Positions 26,885 to 36,512 of a DNA stretch of 64,000 bases are shown here, one piece after another; within the stretch, counting starts at the first letter, position 1, and each line of letters begins with the position of its first letter. The DNA comes from Alphaproteobacteria bacterium (lineage in GTDB: Bacteria > Pseudomonadota > Alphaproteobacteria > UBA6615). Made by a program: the position numbers and the translations under genes. The stretch spans positions 248,001-312,000 of the forward strand of contig JAJFJA010000015.1 in assembly GCA_021774445.1 (NCBI GenBank). The letters are read 5' to 3'. Under the pieces are notes generated by a model. It searched no databases. It was given only the letters and a program-made list of their open reading frames with translations, and had not been told where the DNA came from.

Positions 26885-26900
26885 TTGCAACCGGTTGCAA
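26885..26900. promoter_or_regulatory. LacI-type operator between iolD and the MocA-type gene
   Basis: TTGCAACCGGTTGCAA is a perfect 16-bp palindrome with the central CG step typical of LacI-family operators. It lies 70 bp from the iolD start and 16 bp from the divergent dehydrogenase start, so one bound repressor could close both promoters. The 14-bp core recurs exactly at 30061-30074, next to the repressor gene. Confidence 0.85.
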
Positions 26901-26915
26901 GTATTGGAGGGTAGG

Positions 26916-28031
26916 ATGCGGGATATTGGCGTTGGCGTTGTGGGTGCCGGATATATGGGAAAGGCGCATTCGGTTGCCCTAAAGGCGGTCGGAGCGGTCT
27001 TCGACACGGCCCTGCGCCCGGTCTGCGAAATGATCTGCACGACTAGCCGCGATGGCGCGGCGGAAAGTGCGCGAGCCTTTGGATTCAACCGATCGACGGA
27101 CGATTGGCGGACGCTGGTCAATGATCCAAAAATAGAGGCGGTGGTGATCGCCTCGCCGCAAAAAACACATCGGGAAATAGCGGCGGCTGCATTCGCGCTG
27201 GGAAAACCCGTCTTTTGCGAGAAACCGCTTGGGGAATCGGTCGAGGATAGCCGGGCGATGGTGGCGGCCGCCGCCGCCGCGGGGGTGGCGAATATGGTCG
27301 GCTTCAACTACGTGCGGACGCCGGCGACCCAGCTGGCGCGACAGATCATCGCCGCGGGGGAGATCGGCCGGATCGTGCATTTCAGGGCCGAACATTGCGA
27401 GGATTTCCTGGCTGGGGCCGAGACGCCGGCGAATTGGCGAACACGCAGCCGGTCGGCGGGCACTCTCGGCGATCTGGCACCGCACATGATCAATGGGGCG
27501 CATGCGTTGGCCGGGCCGATTGACTCTCTGGTCGCCGACTTGCAGACGGTCCACGAGACCAGGAATGGCCCGGATGGCCCTGAACCGGTCGTCAGCGACG
27601 ATCAGGCGCATTTCCTCTGCCGGTTCGAAAGCGGTGCCATGGGATCGCTGACCTTCAGTCGGGTCGCGGCAGGCAGGAAGATGAGCTACGCCTACGAGAT
27701 CACGGGGACAGAAGGCGCCCTTATGTTCAACCAGGAAGATCAGAACGCCTTGTACATGTACCCGCTTGGGGCGCCGCGCGGGCGCGACGGTTTCGTGAAG
27801 ATGCTGACGGGGCCGGAGCATCCCGACTATCTGCCATTCTGCCAGGGTCCGGGGCATGGCACGGGCTATCAGGATCAAATCATTATCGAGGCGCGTGACT
27901 TCCTGCGGGCCGTGGAGACCGGTGAGGCCGTGTGGCCGACATTCGCCGACGGCCTGGAAGTCAACCGCATCGTGGCGGCGGTACGATTGTCACATGAACA
28001 GCAGCGCTGGGTCCGCGTCGCGGAAATCTAG
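26916..28031 (+). CDS. Gfo/Idh/MocA family oxidoreductase, probable inositol dehydrogenase
   Basis: 371 aa. N-terminal Rossmann fold (GVGVVGAGYMGKAH at residues 4-17), the active-site EKPLG near residue 106 and the catalytic 'GDLAPHMIN' D-x-x-x-H segment near 187. The ATG at 26916 is fixed by GGAGGGTAGG directly upstream. The NAD-dependent oxidation of myo-inositol or an inositol epimer to an inosose is the likely reaction, since the next gene is iolE and the operator is shared with iolD. It is longer than classical IolG (about 330-345 aa), so scyllo-inositol or another isomer is possible. Confidence 0.8.
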   Translation: MRDIGVGVVGAGYMGKAHSVALKAVGAVFDTALRPVCEMICTTSRDGAAESARAFGFNRSTDDWRTLVNDPKIEAVVIASPQKTHREIAAAAFALGKPVFCEKPLGESVEDSRAMVAAAAAAGVANMVGFNYVRTPATQLARQIIAAGEIGRIVHFRAEHCEDFLAGAETPANWRTRSRSAGTLGDLAPHMINGAHALAGPIDSLVADLQTVHETRNGPDGPEPVVSDDQAHFLCRFESGAMGSLTFSRVAAGRKMSYAYEITGTEGALMFNQEDQNALYMYPLGAPRGRDGFVKMLTGPEHPDYLPFCQGPGHGTGYQDQIIIEARDFLRAVETGEAVWPTFADGLEVNRIVAAVRLSHEQQRWVRVAEI

Positions 28032-28052
28032 CGCCAATTTCCCGGAGGAACG

Positions 28053-28949
28053 ATGTCCATTCAAATCGGTAACGCGCCATGTTCATGGGGCGTCGAGTTC
28101 GCGAACGATCCCCGTAATCCGCCCTGGACGCAGGTCTTGGACGAGGCCGCGGAGGCAGGCTACCAAGGGATTGAGTTGGGGCCGATCGGCTTCATGCCGG
28201 AAGATCCCGGCGAGCTGTCAGAGGGTCTTGAAGCGCGCAACTTGACACTGGTGGGCGGGGTGGTTTTTCAGCCATTTCACGATAGTGAGAAATGGAACCA
28301 GGTGCTGGATGCGTCCCGCCGCACCTGCAAATCGCTAAGGAGCCACGGCGCCAAGCATCTCGTGCTCATCGACTCGATCTCACCACGGCGCGCCCCGACC
28401 GCCGGTCGGCCCGAGGAGGCGGAACAGATGGATGCCGCCGCGTGGTCAGCCATGGTGGAACGGGTGCGCGCGGTCGCGAAAATGGGAGCCGAGGAATATG
28501 GCCTGACAGTTGGCATGCATGCCCATACCGGCGGCTATTGCGAGTTCGAGCCGGAGTTGGAGCGGATGTTGACGGAGATCGACGAGGCCATCCTGAAGAT
28601 CTGCCTCGACACCGGTCACTGTGCCTATGCCGGATTTGATCCGGTGGCTTTCATGGCGCGCAATTCAAGCCGCATTTCCTACATGCATTTCAAGGATATT
28701 GAGCCCAATCGGAAGAAGGAAGCCGTGGCGAACCGTGCTGATTTCTACGAAGCCTGTGCGAACGGTATTTTTTGCAATCTCGGCGATGGTTCCGTCGACT
28801 TTCGGGCTGTTCGCAAGGCCTTGGTCGACTTTGGGTATGAGGGGTGGTGCACGGTCGAGCAGGATTGTGACCCGCAGGGCGCGACCTCGCCGGCCGTCGA
28901 CGCGCGGGCCAACCGTGACTATCTCAGCTCCATCGGTTTCACGAGCTAG
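28053..28949 (+). CDS. iolE: Myo-inosose-2 dehydratase
   Basis: 298 aa TIM-barrel protein. 'IGNAPCSWGVEF' (residues 5-16), 'PWTQVLDEAAEAGYQGIELGP' (begins near residue 24) and the metal-site segments 'MHAHTGGY', 'CLDTGHCAYAG' and 'VEQDCD' are typical of IolE. It removes water from 2-keto-myo-inositol to give the dione cleaved by IolD. It follows the dehydrogenase by 21 bp with a CGGAGGAACG ribosome site and overlaps the convergent LacI-type gene by 11 bp. Confidence 0.9.
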   Translation: MSIQIGNAPCSWGVEFANDPRNPPWTQVLDEAAEAGYQGIELGPIGFMPEDPGELSEGLEARNLTLVGGVVFQPFHDSEKWNQVLDASRRTCKSLRSHGAKHLVLIDSISPRRAPTAGRPEEAEQMDAAAWSAMVERVRAVAKMGAEEYGLTVGMHAHTGGYCEFEPELERMLTEIDEAILKICLDTGHCAYAGFDPVAFMARNSSRISYMHFKDIEPNRKKEAVANRADFYEACANGIFCNLGDGSVDFRAVRKALVDFGYEGWCTVEQDCDPQGATSPAVDARANRDYLSSIGFTS

Positions 28950-30006
28950 CACCGTTCGGTAACTCGGTGGCGTCGGTTTCGATGGGGCGCAGGGTGCCGC
29001 GCTCGACCAAGCTGCACGGAAAGAGACGTCCCTCGGGGGTCAGATCCGGTGTCTCAACATGGGCGATGATCTGGTCGACGGCGGCGACGATTATCTCCCT
29101 GATGGGTTGGCGAATGGTGGTCAGGTTGTAAGCGCGCCAGGCCGCGGTTGCCATGTCGTTGAAGCTGATGAGGCCAAGATCTTCAGGGACTCTGATGCCG
29201 AGATCGCGACAGGCGTCGCGGGCACCCATCGCAAGGATATCGTCACCACAGAATACGGCGTCGACTTTGGCGCCCGAGAGCAACGACCGTAAGCCGCGAT
29301 AGCCCTCCTCATAACCGTATCGCGCGGCGAATCCAGTGGCAAAAGGAGTTAAATCCACTTGCTGTAGTATTCGGGTAAACCCCTGTAGGCGGTCTTCGGT
29401 GGAACTCGCGTCGCTGGGACCACCGAGGAATCCGATGGCGCGGTAGCCGCCGTCCACGAGGCGTTGGGCCGCGAGTTCCCCACCATGAACGTTGTCGACA
29501 CTGACGACACTGACCGGGGTCCGGGGCGTGTAGCGACCGAATGCGTGGACGATGGGCACGCCGGCTTCGACAAAGGCCGCCGTGAAATCGCGCGGTACTA
29601 ATGAGGATGCCAGGATCACGCCGTCGACACTGTATTCTATGACCGTTTGCACCGAGGCGCCGGCGTTGCCTCCGCTGGCGAGATTCAGCAGCAAGGGCCG
29701 CAAGCCGCGATCCTGGAGTTGCTGGGTAAAGAGGTGGAACACCTCTGCCAGAACAGGATTTTCGAAGTTGTCGGAAATGAGCCCGATTAGGGCGGTGCGC
29801 CGCGTCGTCAGGCTTCTCGCTAACAGGTTGGGACGATAACCCAGCTTCTTCGCCGCGGATTCAACCTTCTGCCGCATGCGTTTCGATACGCTGGCACCAT
29901 TGGTGAACGTGCGGGAGACCGCCGACCGCGATACGCCGGCCGTCTCGGCTACGTCTCGCAAGGTCACGCGACCCGGTCGAAGTGTACCGCGTCCCAATCT
30001 CGCCAT
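28939..30006 (-). CDS. LacI-family transcriptional repressor of the inositol genes
   Basis: 355 aa. Helix-turn-helix 'VTLRDVAETAGVSRSAVSRTF' (starts near residue 12) and hinge 'KLGYRPNLLARSLTTRRT' precede a periplasmic-binding-protein-like effector domain ('CGDDILAMGARDACRDLGIR'). The start at 30006 has GAAGAGGATAACC upstream; the longer frame to 30075 would run through the operator. Flanked by iol genes and the sugar importer, both preceded by the same palindrome, so it probably represses all three units and itself until an inositol-derived inducer appears. Confidence 0.9.
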   Translation of the reverse strand: MARLGRGTLRPGRVTLRDVAETAGVSRSAVSRTFTNGASVSKRMRQKVESAAKKLGYRPNLLARSLTTRRTALIGLISDNFENPVLAEVFHLFTQQLQDRGLRPLLLNLASGGNAGASVQTVIEYSVDGVILASSLVPRDFTAAFVEAGVPIVHAFGRYTPRTPVSVVSVDNVHGGELAAQRLVDGGYRAIGFLGGPSDASSTEDRLQGFTRILQQVDLTPFATGFAARYGYEEGYRGLRSLLSGAKVDAVFCGDDILAMGARDACRDLGIRVPEDLGLISFNDMATAAWRAYNLTTIRQPIREIIVAAVDQIIAHVETPDLTPEGRLFPCSLVERGTLRPIETDATELPNGASS

Positions 30007-30060
30007 GGTTATCCTCTTCCCCGAAACGCTACGGCAGAGGCCGATCTCATGCAACAGAAA

Positions 30061-30074
30061 TGCAACCGGTTGCA
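30061..30074. promoter_or_regulatory. LacI-type operator between the repressor and the importer
   Basis: TGCAACCGGTTGCA, a perfect 14-bp palindrome identical to the core of the site at 26885-26900. It is 55 bp from the repressor start and 94 bp from the binding-protein start, so it can serve autoregulation and importer control. Confidence 0.85.
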
Positions 30075-30167
30075 AAATACCGAGGCGTGTGTTACGAATT
30101 TGGAAAGGTGAGGCGAAGAAATCACTGTTTGATACCCCGAACCATTTACGTACAACGGAGGAAATCT

Positions 30168-31109
30168 ATGAAAGTTATTGCCAAAGCCGTAATTGCCTCG
30201 GTTGCGCTAGCCGGTGTTGCTGCGTTACCGGCGCAGGCAGAAGGCGAGCGTTTTGTGCTCGTCAGCCACGCACCTGACTCGGACTCTTGGTGGAACACGA
30301 TCAAGAACGCGATGGCGCTGGCTGGTGAGCAAGTCGATGTGACCGTGGAATATCGCAATCCACCGACCGGTGATATTGGCGATATGGCCCGGATCATCGA
30401 ACAGGCCGCGGCGTCGAACCCGGACGGCCTGATTACGACAATCGCCGATTTCGATGCACTCAGCGGACCGATCCGCGATGCCGTCGACCGCGGCATACCG
30501 GTCATCATCATCAACTCCGGCACACCCGAACAAGCCGCCGAACTCGGCGCGCTGATGTATGTTGGGCAGCCGGAATATGATGCCGGGTTGGCTGCGGGCC
30601 AGCGCGCGAAGCGCGACGGTGTGAGTTCCTTCCTGTGCGTCAATCACGTGGTCTCGAACCCGGTCGTCGGCGAACGCTGTTCCGGTTTCGCTGATGGGTT
30701 GGGCGTCGATATGGGCGATTCCATGTTGGATTCCGGCCAGGATCCGGCGGAGATAAAAAATCGGGTGAAGGCCTATCTGACGGCGAACCCTGACGTCGAT
30801 GCCATTCTCACCCTCGGCCCGACGTCCGCTGACCCGACGATCCAAGCGGTCGAAGAGATGGGTATTGCCGGTGAGATCTACTTCGGCACGTTCGACCTCG
30901 GCACTGAGATCGTCAAGGCGATCAAAGGCGACGTGATCAAGTGGGGAATCGACCAGCAGCCTTTCCTGCAGGCCTATCTTCCGGTGATCATCCTGGCGAA
31001 CTACAATCGCTATGGCGTGCTGCCAGGGAACAATATCAACTCGGGTCCGGGCTTCGTGACTAAAGACGCCCTGGCTCTCGTCGAAGAGTTCGCTGGCGAG
31101 TACCGCTAG
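30168..31109 (+). CDS. Sugar ABC transporter substrate-binding protein (FrcB-like)
   Basis: 313 aa periplasmic sugar-binding protein with a cleavable signal (residues 1-23, ...LPAQA-E). The ligand-binding pattern 'SHAPDSDSWWNTIKNAM' (residues 31-47), 'IPVIIINSGTPEQ' and 'VGQPEYDAGLAAG' matches type I sugar-binding proteins of the FrcB kind. The start is fixed by ACGGAGGAAATCT before the ATG. It is under an inositol-regulon operator, so myo-inositol or an isomer is the probable ligand (inference); Frc systems otherwise carry fructose, ribose or mannose. Confidence 0.82.
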   Translation: MKVIAKAVIASVALAGVAALPAQAEGERFVLVSHAPDSDSWWNTIKNAMALAGEQVDVTVEYRNPPTGDIGDMARIIEQAAASNPDGLITTIADFDALSGPIRDAVDRGIPVIIINSGTPEQAAELGALMYVGQPEYDAGLAAGQRAKRDGVSSFLCVNHVVSNPVVGERCSGFADGLGVDMGDSMLDSGQDPAEIKNRVKAYLTANPDVDAILTLGPTSADPTIQAVEEMGIAGEIYFGTFDLGTEIVKAIKGDVIKWGIDQQPFLQAYLPVIILANYNRYGVLPGNNINSGPGFVTKDALALVEEFAGEYR

Positions 31110-31120
31110 AAATTGACATT

Positions 31121-31152
31121 GTGCGGGCGGCGGTACGGACCGCCGCCCGCAC
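31121..31152 (+). terminator. Intercistronic stem-loop after the FrcB-like gene
   Basis: Perfect 14-bp stem (GTGCGGGCGGCGGT with ACCGCCGCCCGCAC) closed by an ACGG loop, with no T-run; the strongest of the hairpins that follow binding-protein genes in this window. Confidence 0.75.
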
Positions 31153-31187
31153 ACGCGCTGCAGGATGCACGAAACGGGAGACCGATC

Positions 31188-32327
31188 ATGACCGCTGACA
31201 GTCCTGCGGATCCGGCCGCCTCGGCCCAAGAAGAAGATGAACGTCTAAAAGACATATCCCGCCTCAGAAAAGCGCTAATCCGACCGGAATTGGGAGCCAT
31301 TAGTGGTGCGATTCTGGTGTTCGTTTTATTCGGTATCATTGCCGGTGACTCGGGCATGTTCTCCGCCGAAGGCATCCTGAACTGGTCTATCGTGTCGGCA
31401 CAATTCATAGTGATTGCGGTTGGCGCGTGCCTGCTGATGATCGCCGGCGAGTTCGACCTATCGGTCGGGTCTATGATCGGTTTTTCCGGAATCATTATTG
31501 CGATCTTTTCGGTCCACTTGGGCTGGCCGGTCTGGCTGGCGATCATACTCGCCTTTGTGATGGCAATGGCGATCGGTGCTTTCAACGGCTATCTGGTCAT
31601 CAAGACGAAACTGCCGTCCTTTATCGTCACTCTGGCGTTCCTGTTTATCCTGCGCGGCCTGACGATTTTCCTGGCGATCGCGACCACACGCAAGACGATC
31701 ATCGGCGGCGTGCGGGATGTGGCGGAGGGGGATTGGTTGGCGCCGTTGTTCGGTGGGAAGGTTCTGACCGGCCTGTTCAGTTGGTTCGCGGAGCAGGGTT
31801 GGATCTCGACGTTTACGCGGGGGTCGCGCGCCGGTGAGCCGATCGTCGACGGGATTCCGATGCTCATCGTCTGGGCGATCGCGTTGGTTATCTTTGCTCA
31901 TATCCTGCTAACACGGACGAAGTTCGGTAATTGGATCTTTGCTTCCGGCGGCGATGCGCAGTCGGCGCGCTACACCGGCGTGCCGGTGGATCGCGTAAAG
32001 ATCTTGATGTTCATGTTCACGGCGTTCTGCGCGACTGTGTTCGCGACAGCCCAGGTCATGGAATTCGGCTCAGCGGCAGCGGACCGCGGTCTGCTCAAGG
32101 AATTCGAGGCCATTATCTCCGTGGTTATCGGCGGCGCGTTGCTGACGGGTGGGTTCGGGTCCGTTATCGGGGCGGCACTCGGGGCAATCATCTTCGGTGT
32201 GGTGCAGCAGGGCCTGTTCTTCGCCGGCGTCGAAAGCTCGCTGTTTCGGGTGTTCCTGGGTGTGATCCTGCTATTGGCAGTGATCTTAAACACCTACATC
32301 AGACGCATGATTACCGGGGAGAGATGA
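31188..32327 (+). CDS. Sugar ABC transporter permease (FrcC-like)
   Basis: 379 aa RbsC-family inner-membrane permease with about ten hydrophobic segments. '[20 protein letters not shown]' near residue 85 and '[20 protein letters not shown]' near 315 are family sites. A longer loop between residues 165 and 215 and the cytoplasmic N-terminal 30 residues are typical of FrcC. The gene order binding protein, permease, ATPase also matches frcBCA. The ATG at 31188 follows a GGGAG site. Confidence 0.86.
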   Translation: MTADSPADPAASAQEEDERLKDISRLRKALIRPELGAISGAILVFVLFGIIAGDSGMFSAEGILNWSIVSAQFIVIAVGACLLMIAGEFDLSVGSMIGFSGIIIAIFSVHLGWPVWLAIILAFVMAMAIGAFNGYLVIKTKLPSFIVTLAFLFILRGLTIFLAIATTRKTIIGGVRDVAEGDWLAPLFGGKVLTGLFSWFAEQGWISTFTRGSRAGEPIVDGIPMLIVWAIALVIFAHILLTRTKFGNWIFASGGDAQSARYTGVPVDRVKILMFMFTAFCATVFATAQVMEFGSAAADRGLLKEFEAIISVVIGGALLTGGFGSVIGAALGAIIFGVVQQGLFFAGVESSLFRVFLGVILLLAVILNTYIRRMITGER

Positions 32328-32328
32328 G

Positions 32329-33108
32329 ATGGCCGCACCACTCATTGAAATGCGGGATATCGAGAAGCATTTCGGCTCCGTTATCGCGCTGAACGGCGTT
32401 TCTTTCACTGTTAATGCCGGAGAGGTCCATTGCCTGCTTGGGGACAACGGGGCGGGTAAGTCGACATTTATCAAAACGATGTCGGGCGTGCACAAGGCGA
32501 CAAAAGGCGAGATGTTCGTCGATGGAGACTTGGTGCATTTCGTCAGCGCACGGGACGCTATCGATAAGGGAATCGCCACTGTGTATCAGGATTTGGCGAT
32601 GATCCCGCTGATGTCCGTTACGCGAAATTTCTTTATGGGCCGGGAGCCAACTCGTTGGGTCGGCCCTCTTAGGTTCGTGAATTTTTCCGAAGCTCACCGC
32701 ATTACCAAAGAACAGATGTCGAAGATCGGCATCGATGTGCGCGATCCTAATCAAGCGGTGGGCACGCTGTCGGGCGGCGAGCGTCAGACGGTTGCGATCG
32801 CCCGGGCGGTCTATTTCGGGGCTAAGGTGCTGATCCTTGACGAGCCGACCTCGGCGCTGGGGGTTCGACAGACGTCAATGGTGCTCAAATATATCGACAT
32901 GGTCCGCAAGAGGGGTCTCGGCGTGGTGTTCATCACGCACAATGTGCGCCACGCTATGGCAGTCGGTGATCGGTTCACCGTGCTCAATCGCGGGCAGACG
33001 CTGGGCACAGCGACGCGTGCGGAAATAACGCCGGAGGAGCTGCAGGACCTGATGGCCGGCGGCAAGGAGCTCGCCGTGCTATCCGAAACTCTCGGCGGCA
33101 CCGTTTGA
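32329..33108 (+). CDS. Sugar ABC transporter ATP-binding protein (FrcA-like, single domain)
   Basis: 259 aa with one nucleotide-binding domain: Walker [10 protein letters not shown] near residues 38-46, signature '[17 protein letters not shown]' and Walker B '[16 protein letters not shown]'. The SALGVRQ string and the '[17 protein letters not shown]' end are hallmarks of FrcA rather than two-domain RbsA proteins. It starts 1 bp after the permease stop. It would act as a homodimer at the membrane. Confidence 0.9.
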   Translation: MAAPLIEMRDIEKHFGSVIALNGVSFTVNAGEVHCLLGDNGAGKSTFIKTMSGVHKATKGEMFVDGDLVHFVSARDAIDKGIATVYQDLAMIPLMSVTRNFFMGREPTRWVGPLRFVNFSEAHRITKEQMSKIGIDVRDPNQAVGTLSGGERQTVAIARAVYFGAKVLILDEPTSALGVRQTSMVLKYIDMVRKRGLGVVFITHNVRHAMAVGDRFTVLNRGQTLGTATRAEITPEELQDLMAGGKELAVLSETLGGTV

Positions 33109-33505
33109 GGTTCGGGTCCTCTGGGCCTCTGACCACGCGTGGCCTACCGGTCTCGGCGTAGTCCCCGCAGGCTTGGCAAGGCCCGGGACTGTTCGGAAGC
33201 CGCGCCTGCGGTGTGTCGCAAATATGTGCGCGTCGGCAAAATTGCGGATATAGTCTGAAGCTGCTACCGTCGTTGGTGGTGCAAATCATTGCTGTGGGAA
33301 ATGGCTTGGAAAGCGGTGGCCGTCGCCAATGGTCAGCCAATGCGGCTTGGCGAAAGTTCGGCTTGCTCCGTAGGAGAGGCCGTGGCGCTGTCCAAATGAA
33401 GAAACGAAGCCATTCCGTTTCTCTAGCTAGTCACGTTTCCCCCAGGCCATTGGGCCCAAATCGACGATTTTCGGCAGCGTCGGGGCAGCATGCTCCAAGA
33501 CTGTC
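33109..33505. other. 397-bp gap between the two transporter operons
   Basis: I see no gene or protein relic here. An imperfect inverted repeat, AGTCCC near 33161 with GGGACT near 33185, could end the FrcBCA-like transcript, but no T-run follows it. The promoter of the peptide transporter operon probably lies in the right half; I could not identify convincing -35 and -10 boxes. Confidence 0.4.
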
Positions 33506-34597
33506 GTGACCGTCGTGGATGACCGGGCGATCGACGCGGGCGATACCGCGGGCGTGCCGGGGTTGGTTCCGTCAATAGTCCACGAGCTGGATTTTGCGCG
33601 GATCGTTGACGGCGAGCCGTTGGTGGAGGTTCGCGATCTAAAGGTCCATTTTCCGGTCACGCGCGGCATTCTCAAACGCGAGGTCGGGCGGATTAAGGCC
33701 GTCGACGGCGTTTCATTCTCGATCTTGAAGGGCGAGGCGCTAGGACTGGTCGGCGAATCCGGGTCTGGAAAGAGTACTATCGCGCGCTGCCTGTTGAAGC
33801 TGACTAAGCCCACCAGCGGCGCGATAACCTATGGTGGCGTGGCGCTGGATCAGATCGGCCGGAGGGATCTGGCGGCCTTTCGGCGGAACGTGCAGGCGAT
33901 CTTTCAGGATCCTTACTCGTCACTTAACCCCCGCATGCGCATTCGCGAAATTATCGGTGAGCCGCTCTATGTGCATCGGACTGTGCGGACCTCGGCCGAG
34001 CGTGAAAAAAGGGTTGGGGAATTATTCGATCTTTGCGGACTGCCCCGCGGTTTGGGAGATCGCTATCCGCACGAGATGAGTGGTGGCCAGCGGCAACGCG
34101 TGGGAATCGCACGGGCGTTGGCTCTCAACCCAAGTTTCGTCGTCTGCGACGAGCCGGTCTCCGCGCTTGATGTCTCAATCCAGGCCCAGATCATCAATCT
34201 GCTCGAGGATCTTCGCCAAGAACTCGGCCTGACCTATCTGTTTATCGGTCATGATTTGAGCGTCGTGAAGAACCTCTGCAACCGGGTCGCGGTGATGTAT
34301 CTGGGTACGCTGGTGGAGCTCGCGGACAGTGAGATCCTATTCGACGCCCCCCGCCACCCCTACACGCAAGCTCTGTTGTCGGCGATTCCGATTCCCGATC
34401 CGGTCGCCGAAGCGGCGCGAGAGCATAAAATTCTGCAAGGCGAAATGCCAAGTCCGCTAAATCCGCCCTCCGGCTGTGTTTTCCATCCGCGTTGCGAGTA
34501 CGCGATCGGGGACTGCAGGAAAAGAACACCAGGGCTGGAGGAAATGGGTGGACACCACTGGGTCGCTTGTCCAGTGGTGGGTGCCACGACACATTAA
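33506..34597 (+). CDS. Oligopeptide/dipeptide ABC transporter ATP-binding protein (DppF type)
   Basis: 363 aa. Walker A GESGSGKST near residue 92, Q-loop 'AIFQDPYSSLNPRMRI', signature 'EMSGGQRQRVGIARAL', Walker B 'VVCDEPVSALDVSIQAQ', then the peptide-family C-terminal domain with 'GCVFHPRCEYAIGDC', whose cysteines may hold an iron-sulfur cluster. The start is a GTG; about 40 residues precede the domain and a shorter start cannot be excluded. It precedes its binding-protein gene by 42 bp. Confidence 0.88.
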   Translation: MTVVDDRAIDAGDTAGVPGLVPSIVHELDFARIVDGEPLVEVRDLKVHFPVTRGILKREVGRIKAVDGVSFSILKGEALGLVGESGSGKSTIARCLLKLTKPTSGAITYGGVALDQIGRRDLAAFRRNVQAIFQDPYSSLNPRMRIREIIGEPLYVHRTVRTSAEREKRVGELFDLCGLPRGLGDRYPHEMSGGQRQRVGIARALALNPSFVVCDEPVSALDVSIQAQIINLLEDLRQELGLTYLFIGHDLSVVKNLCNRVAVMYLGTLVELADSEILFDAPRHPYTQALLSAIPIPDPVAEAAREHKILQGEMPSPLNPPSGCVFHPRCEYAIGDCRKRTPGLEEMGGHHWVACPVVGATTH

Positions 34598-34639
34598 TAG
34601 GCTGCAAAACAACCAAGTCCAAACGTCAGGGAGGTACTA

Positions 34640-36424
34640 ATGAGACGGACACCGCAAGACCTAACACCGCAGGAGCAAATCAAGGCCAAAGAGGCCCTCA
34701 AGGAGGCCTACGATTTCGACCCCCGCGATCCGCTTTTCGGTCTGACCAAGGAGCAGATGTCGGGACCGCGTCTGTCGCGCCGCGCGACATTGCGACTGCT
34801 CGCGGCCTCAGGCGCGTTGACGGCTATGCATTTGATGCCGGGTACCGTGCGTAACGCGGCCGCGCAGTCGCGTGGCGGCAATTTGGTTGCCGGATGGGCC
34901 GGCGTCGGTGAGATCGTGACCTTGGACCCGGCACAGATCAATCAGGTGCTGCAGTTCCAAATCACGTCCAACGTGCTCGGCGGGTTAACTCATCTCAACG
35001 CCGATCTGGTCGCCGAAGGCGATATGGCGGAGAGCTGGACGGTCGACGAAGACGGCAAGGAAATCATCTTCAAACTGCGCGAGGGTGTTACTTTCCACAA
35101 CGGCGATCCTTTCACATCCGAAGACGTGGTCTTCACGTTCAACCGTTCCAAGGATCCGGACCAATCGATCAATGGCGGCTTGCTGGCCAATGTCGCCTCG
35201 GTCGAGGCCGTGAACGATTTGGAGGTGAAATTCATTCTGTCGAATCCGCAGGCCTCCTTCTTCGTGAAGACGACGGAACGGGCGAGCGGCCGTGCACTTA
35301 CGATAGTCAGCCGCGGTGCCCTCGAGAGCATGGGGGCGGCGCAGTATGGCCTGACGCCTGTCGGTACCGGGCCATTCCGGGTGACGGAGCACGTGCTTGG
35401 GCAAGGCGTGAAAATGGAAGCCTTCGCCGATTATTGGGATTCTTCGAGGCCGGGTGTCGATACCATCAATATTATCCCGATCCCGGAAACCGAGCCCTTG
35501 GGCGCGGCGATGGAGGCCGGCGACATTCATATCATCGGTGGCAATCCGGTACCGGCGGAGCTGGTCGATAGGTTTGTCGCCAATGACGATCTCGTCGTGG
35601 ATGTGATCGGCGGCAACGGTTTCCAATCCCTGTTCATCAATCCATGGCGCGATCCGTTCAAAGTTTCGGATTTCGACAAGCCGGTGGAACAGTTGATGGA
35701 GGAGCCCGGGTTCCAGGTTCGCCTTGCTTTGGCGAAGGCCATCGATCGCGAACGGCTGATCGAATTGGCCCTGTTTGGCCGTGGCGTTCCCGCCTACGGA
35801 TCGATCAACCCAGCCATGGGCTTCTTCTTCGAGGACGATTTGGGCGACTCCAGCAATCAGAGGTTCGACGTCGAGGAAGCCCGACGTCTACTGGCGGCGG
35901 CCGGATTCCCGAATGGCGACGGCTTTCCGACCCTTACCTTGAAAGCCGGTACGCCGCAGCGACGTGAATCGCAGATCATCGCCGATATGCTGAAGAACGC
36001 GCTGAACATCAGCATCAATATCGACATCAAGGAATTCCAGGTTCTGGTGCCTGAGTTCCAGGCGGTTGACTACGACCTGCTGCGCATCGGCAGTGGCGGC
36101 GATTTCGATCCGGACGATGGGATCGTCGATTTCTTACAGACGAACTCGCGGCTCAACGGCGCCAGCCGAGACAAGGACGCCATGCCGTTCGGTAATTTCG
36201 GCGAGAAGGACGTCGATGAGTTGGGCGCCGAGCAGAGCCGCACCGTCGATTTGGAACAGCGCCGCGAACTGGTGCGGAAGGTGAACCGCATCACCTCGGA
36301 CAAGGTAGCCACGGCCTTTCTGTATCATCCCGTGGACACGCTTGTGCATAGCAAGGCCATCAACTTCCCGGCCGAAAGCCGCATTGTCGGGCTGATCGAC
36401 ATGGATCGGGTGACCTTCAACTAG
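34640..36424 (+). CDS. Peptide-type ABC transporter substrate-binding protein, Tat-exported
   Basis: 594 aa, family 5 extracellular solute-binding protein. A 45-residue hydrophilic N-terminal extension precedes a twin-arginine signal (SRRATLR near residues 46-52, hydrophobic run, cleavage near AAAQS). 'ESWTVDEDGKEIIFKLREGV' and 'FHNGDPFTSEDVVFTF' near 130-165 are the family signature. GGGAGG lies 5 bp upstream of the ATG. The ligand may be a peptide, but many family members bind other solutes; the catabolic genes to the right suggest it could feed them. Confidence 0.85.
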   Translation: MRRTPQDLTPQEQIKAKEALKEAYDFDPRDPLFGLTKEQMSGPRLSRRATLRLLAASGALTAMHLMPGTVRNAAAQSRGGNLVAGWAGVGEIVTLDPAQINQVLQFQITSNVLGGLTHLNADLVAEGDMAESWTVDEDGKEIIFKLREGVTFHNGDPFTSEDVVFTFNRSKDPDQSINGGLLANVASVEAVNDLEVKFILSNPQASFFVKTTERASGRALTIVSRGALESMGAAQYGLTPVGTGPFRVTEHVLGQGVKMEAFADYWDSSRPGVDTINIIPIPETEPLGAAMEAGDIHIIGGNPVPAELVDRFVANDDLVVDVIGGNGFQSLFINPWRDPFKVSDFDKPVEQLMEEPGFQVRLALAKAIDRERLIELALFGRGVPAYGSINPAMGFFFEDDLGDSSNQRFDVEEARRLLAAAGFPNGDGFPTLTLKAGTPQRRESQIIADMLKNALNISINIDIKEFQVLVPEFQAVDYDLLRIGSGGDFDPDDGIVDFLQTNSRLNGASRDKDAMPFGNFGEKDVDELGAEQSRTVDLEQRRELVRKVNRITSDKVATAFLYHPVDTLVHSKAINFPAESRIVGLIDMDRVTFN

Positions 36425-36442
36425 CGGCACCGGTTCTCCGCC

Positions 36443-36475
36443 GGGGGAGGTTGCCTTCGTAAGGCCGCCTCCCCC
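36443..36475 (+). terminator. Intercistronic stem-loop after the family 5 binding protein
   Basis: Extended hairpin: GGGGGAGG with CCTCCCCC outside and GCCTT-CGT-AAGGC inside, separated by a TT/CG internal loop. No T-run. Confidence 0.7.
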
Positions 36476-36512
36476 GCGGATGCCAGTTTTCGGGTGTTTC
36501 GATGAGGCGAAC

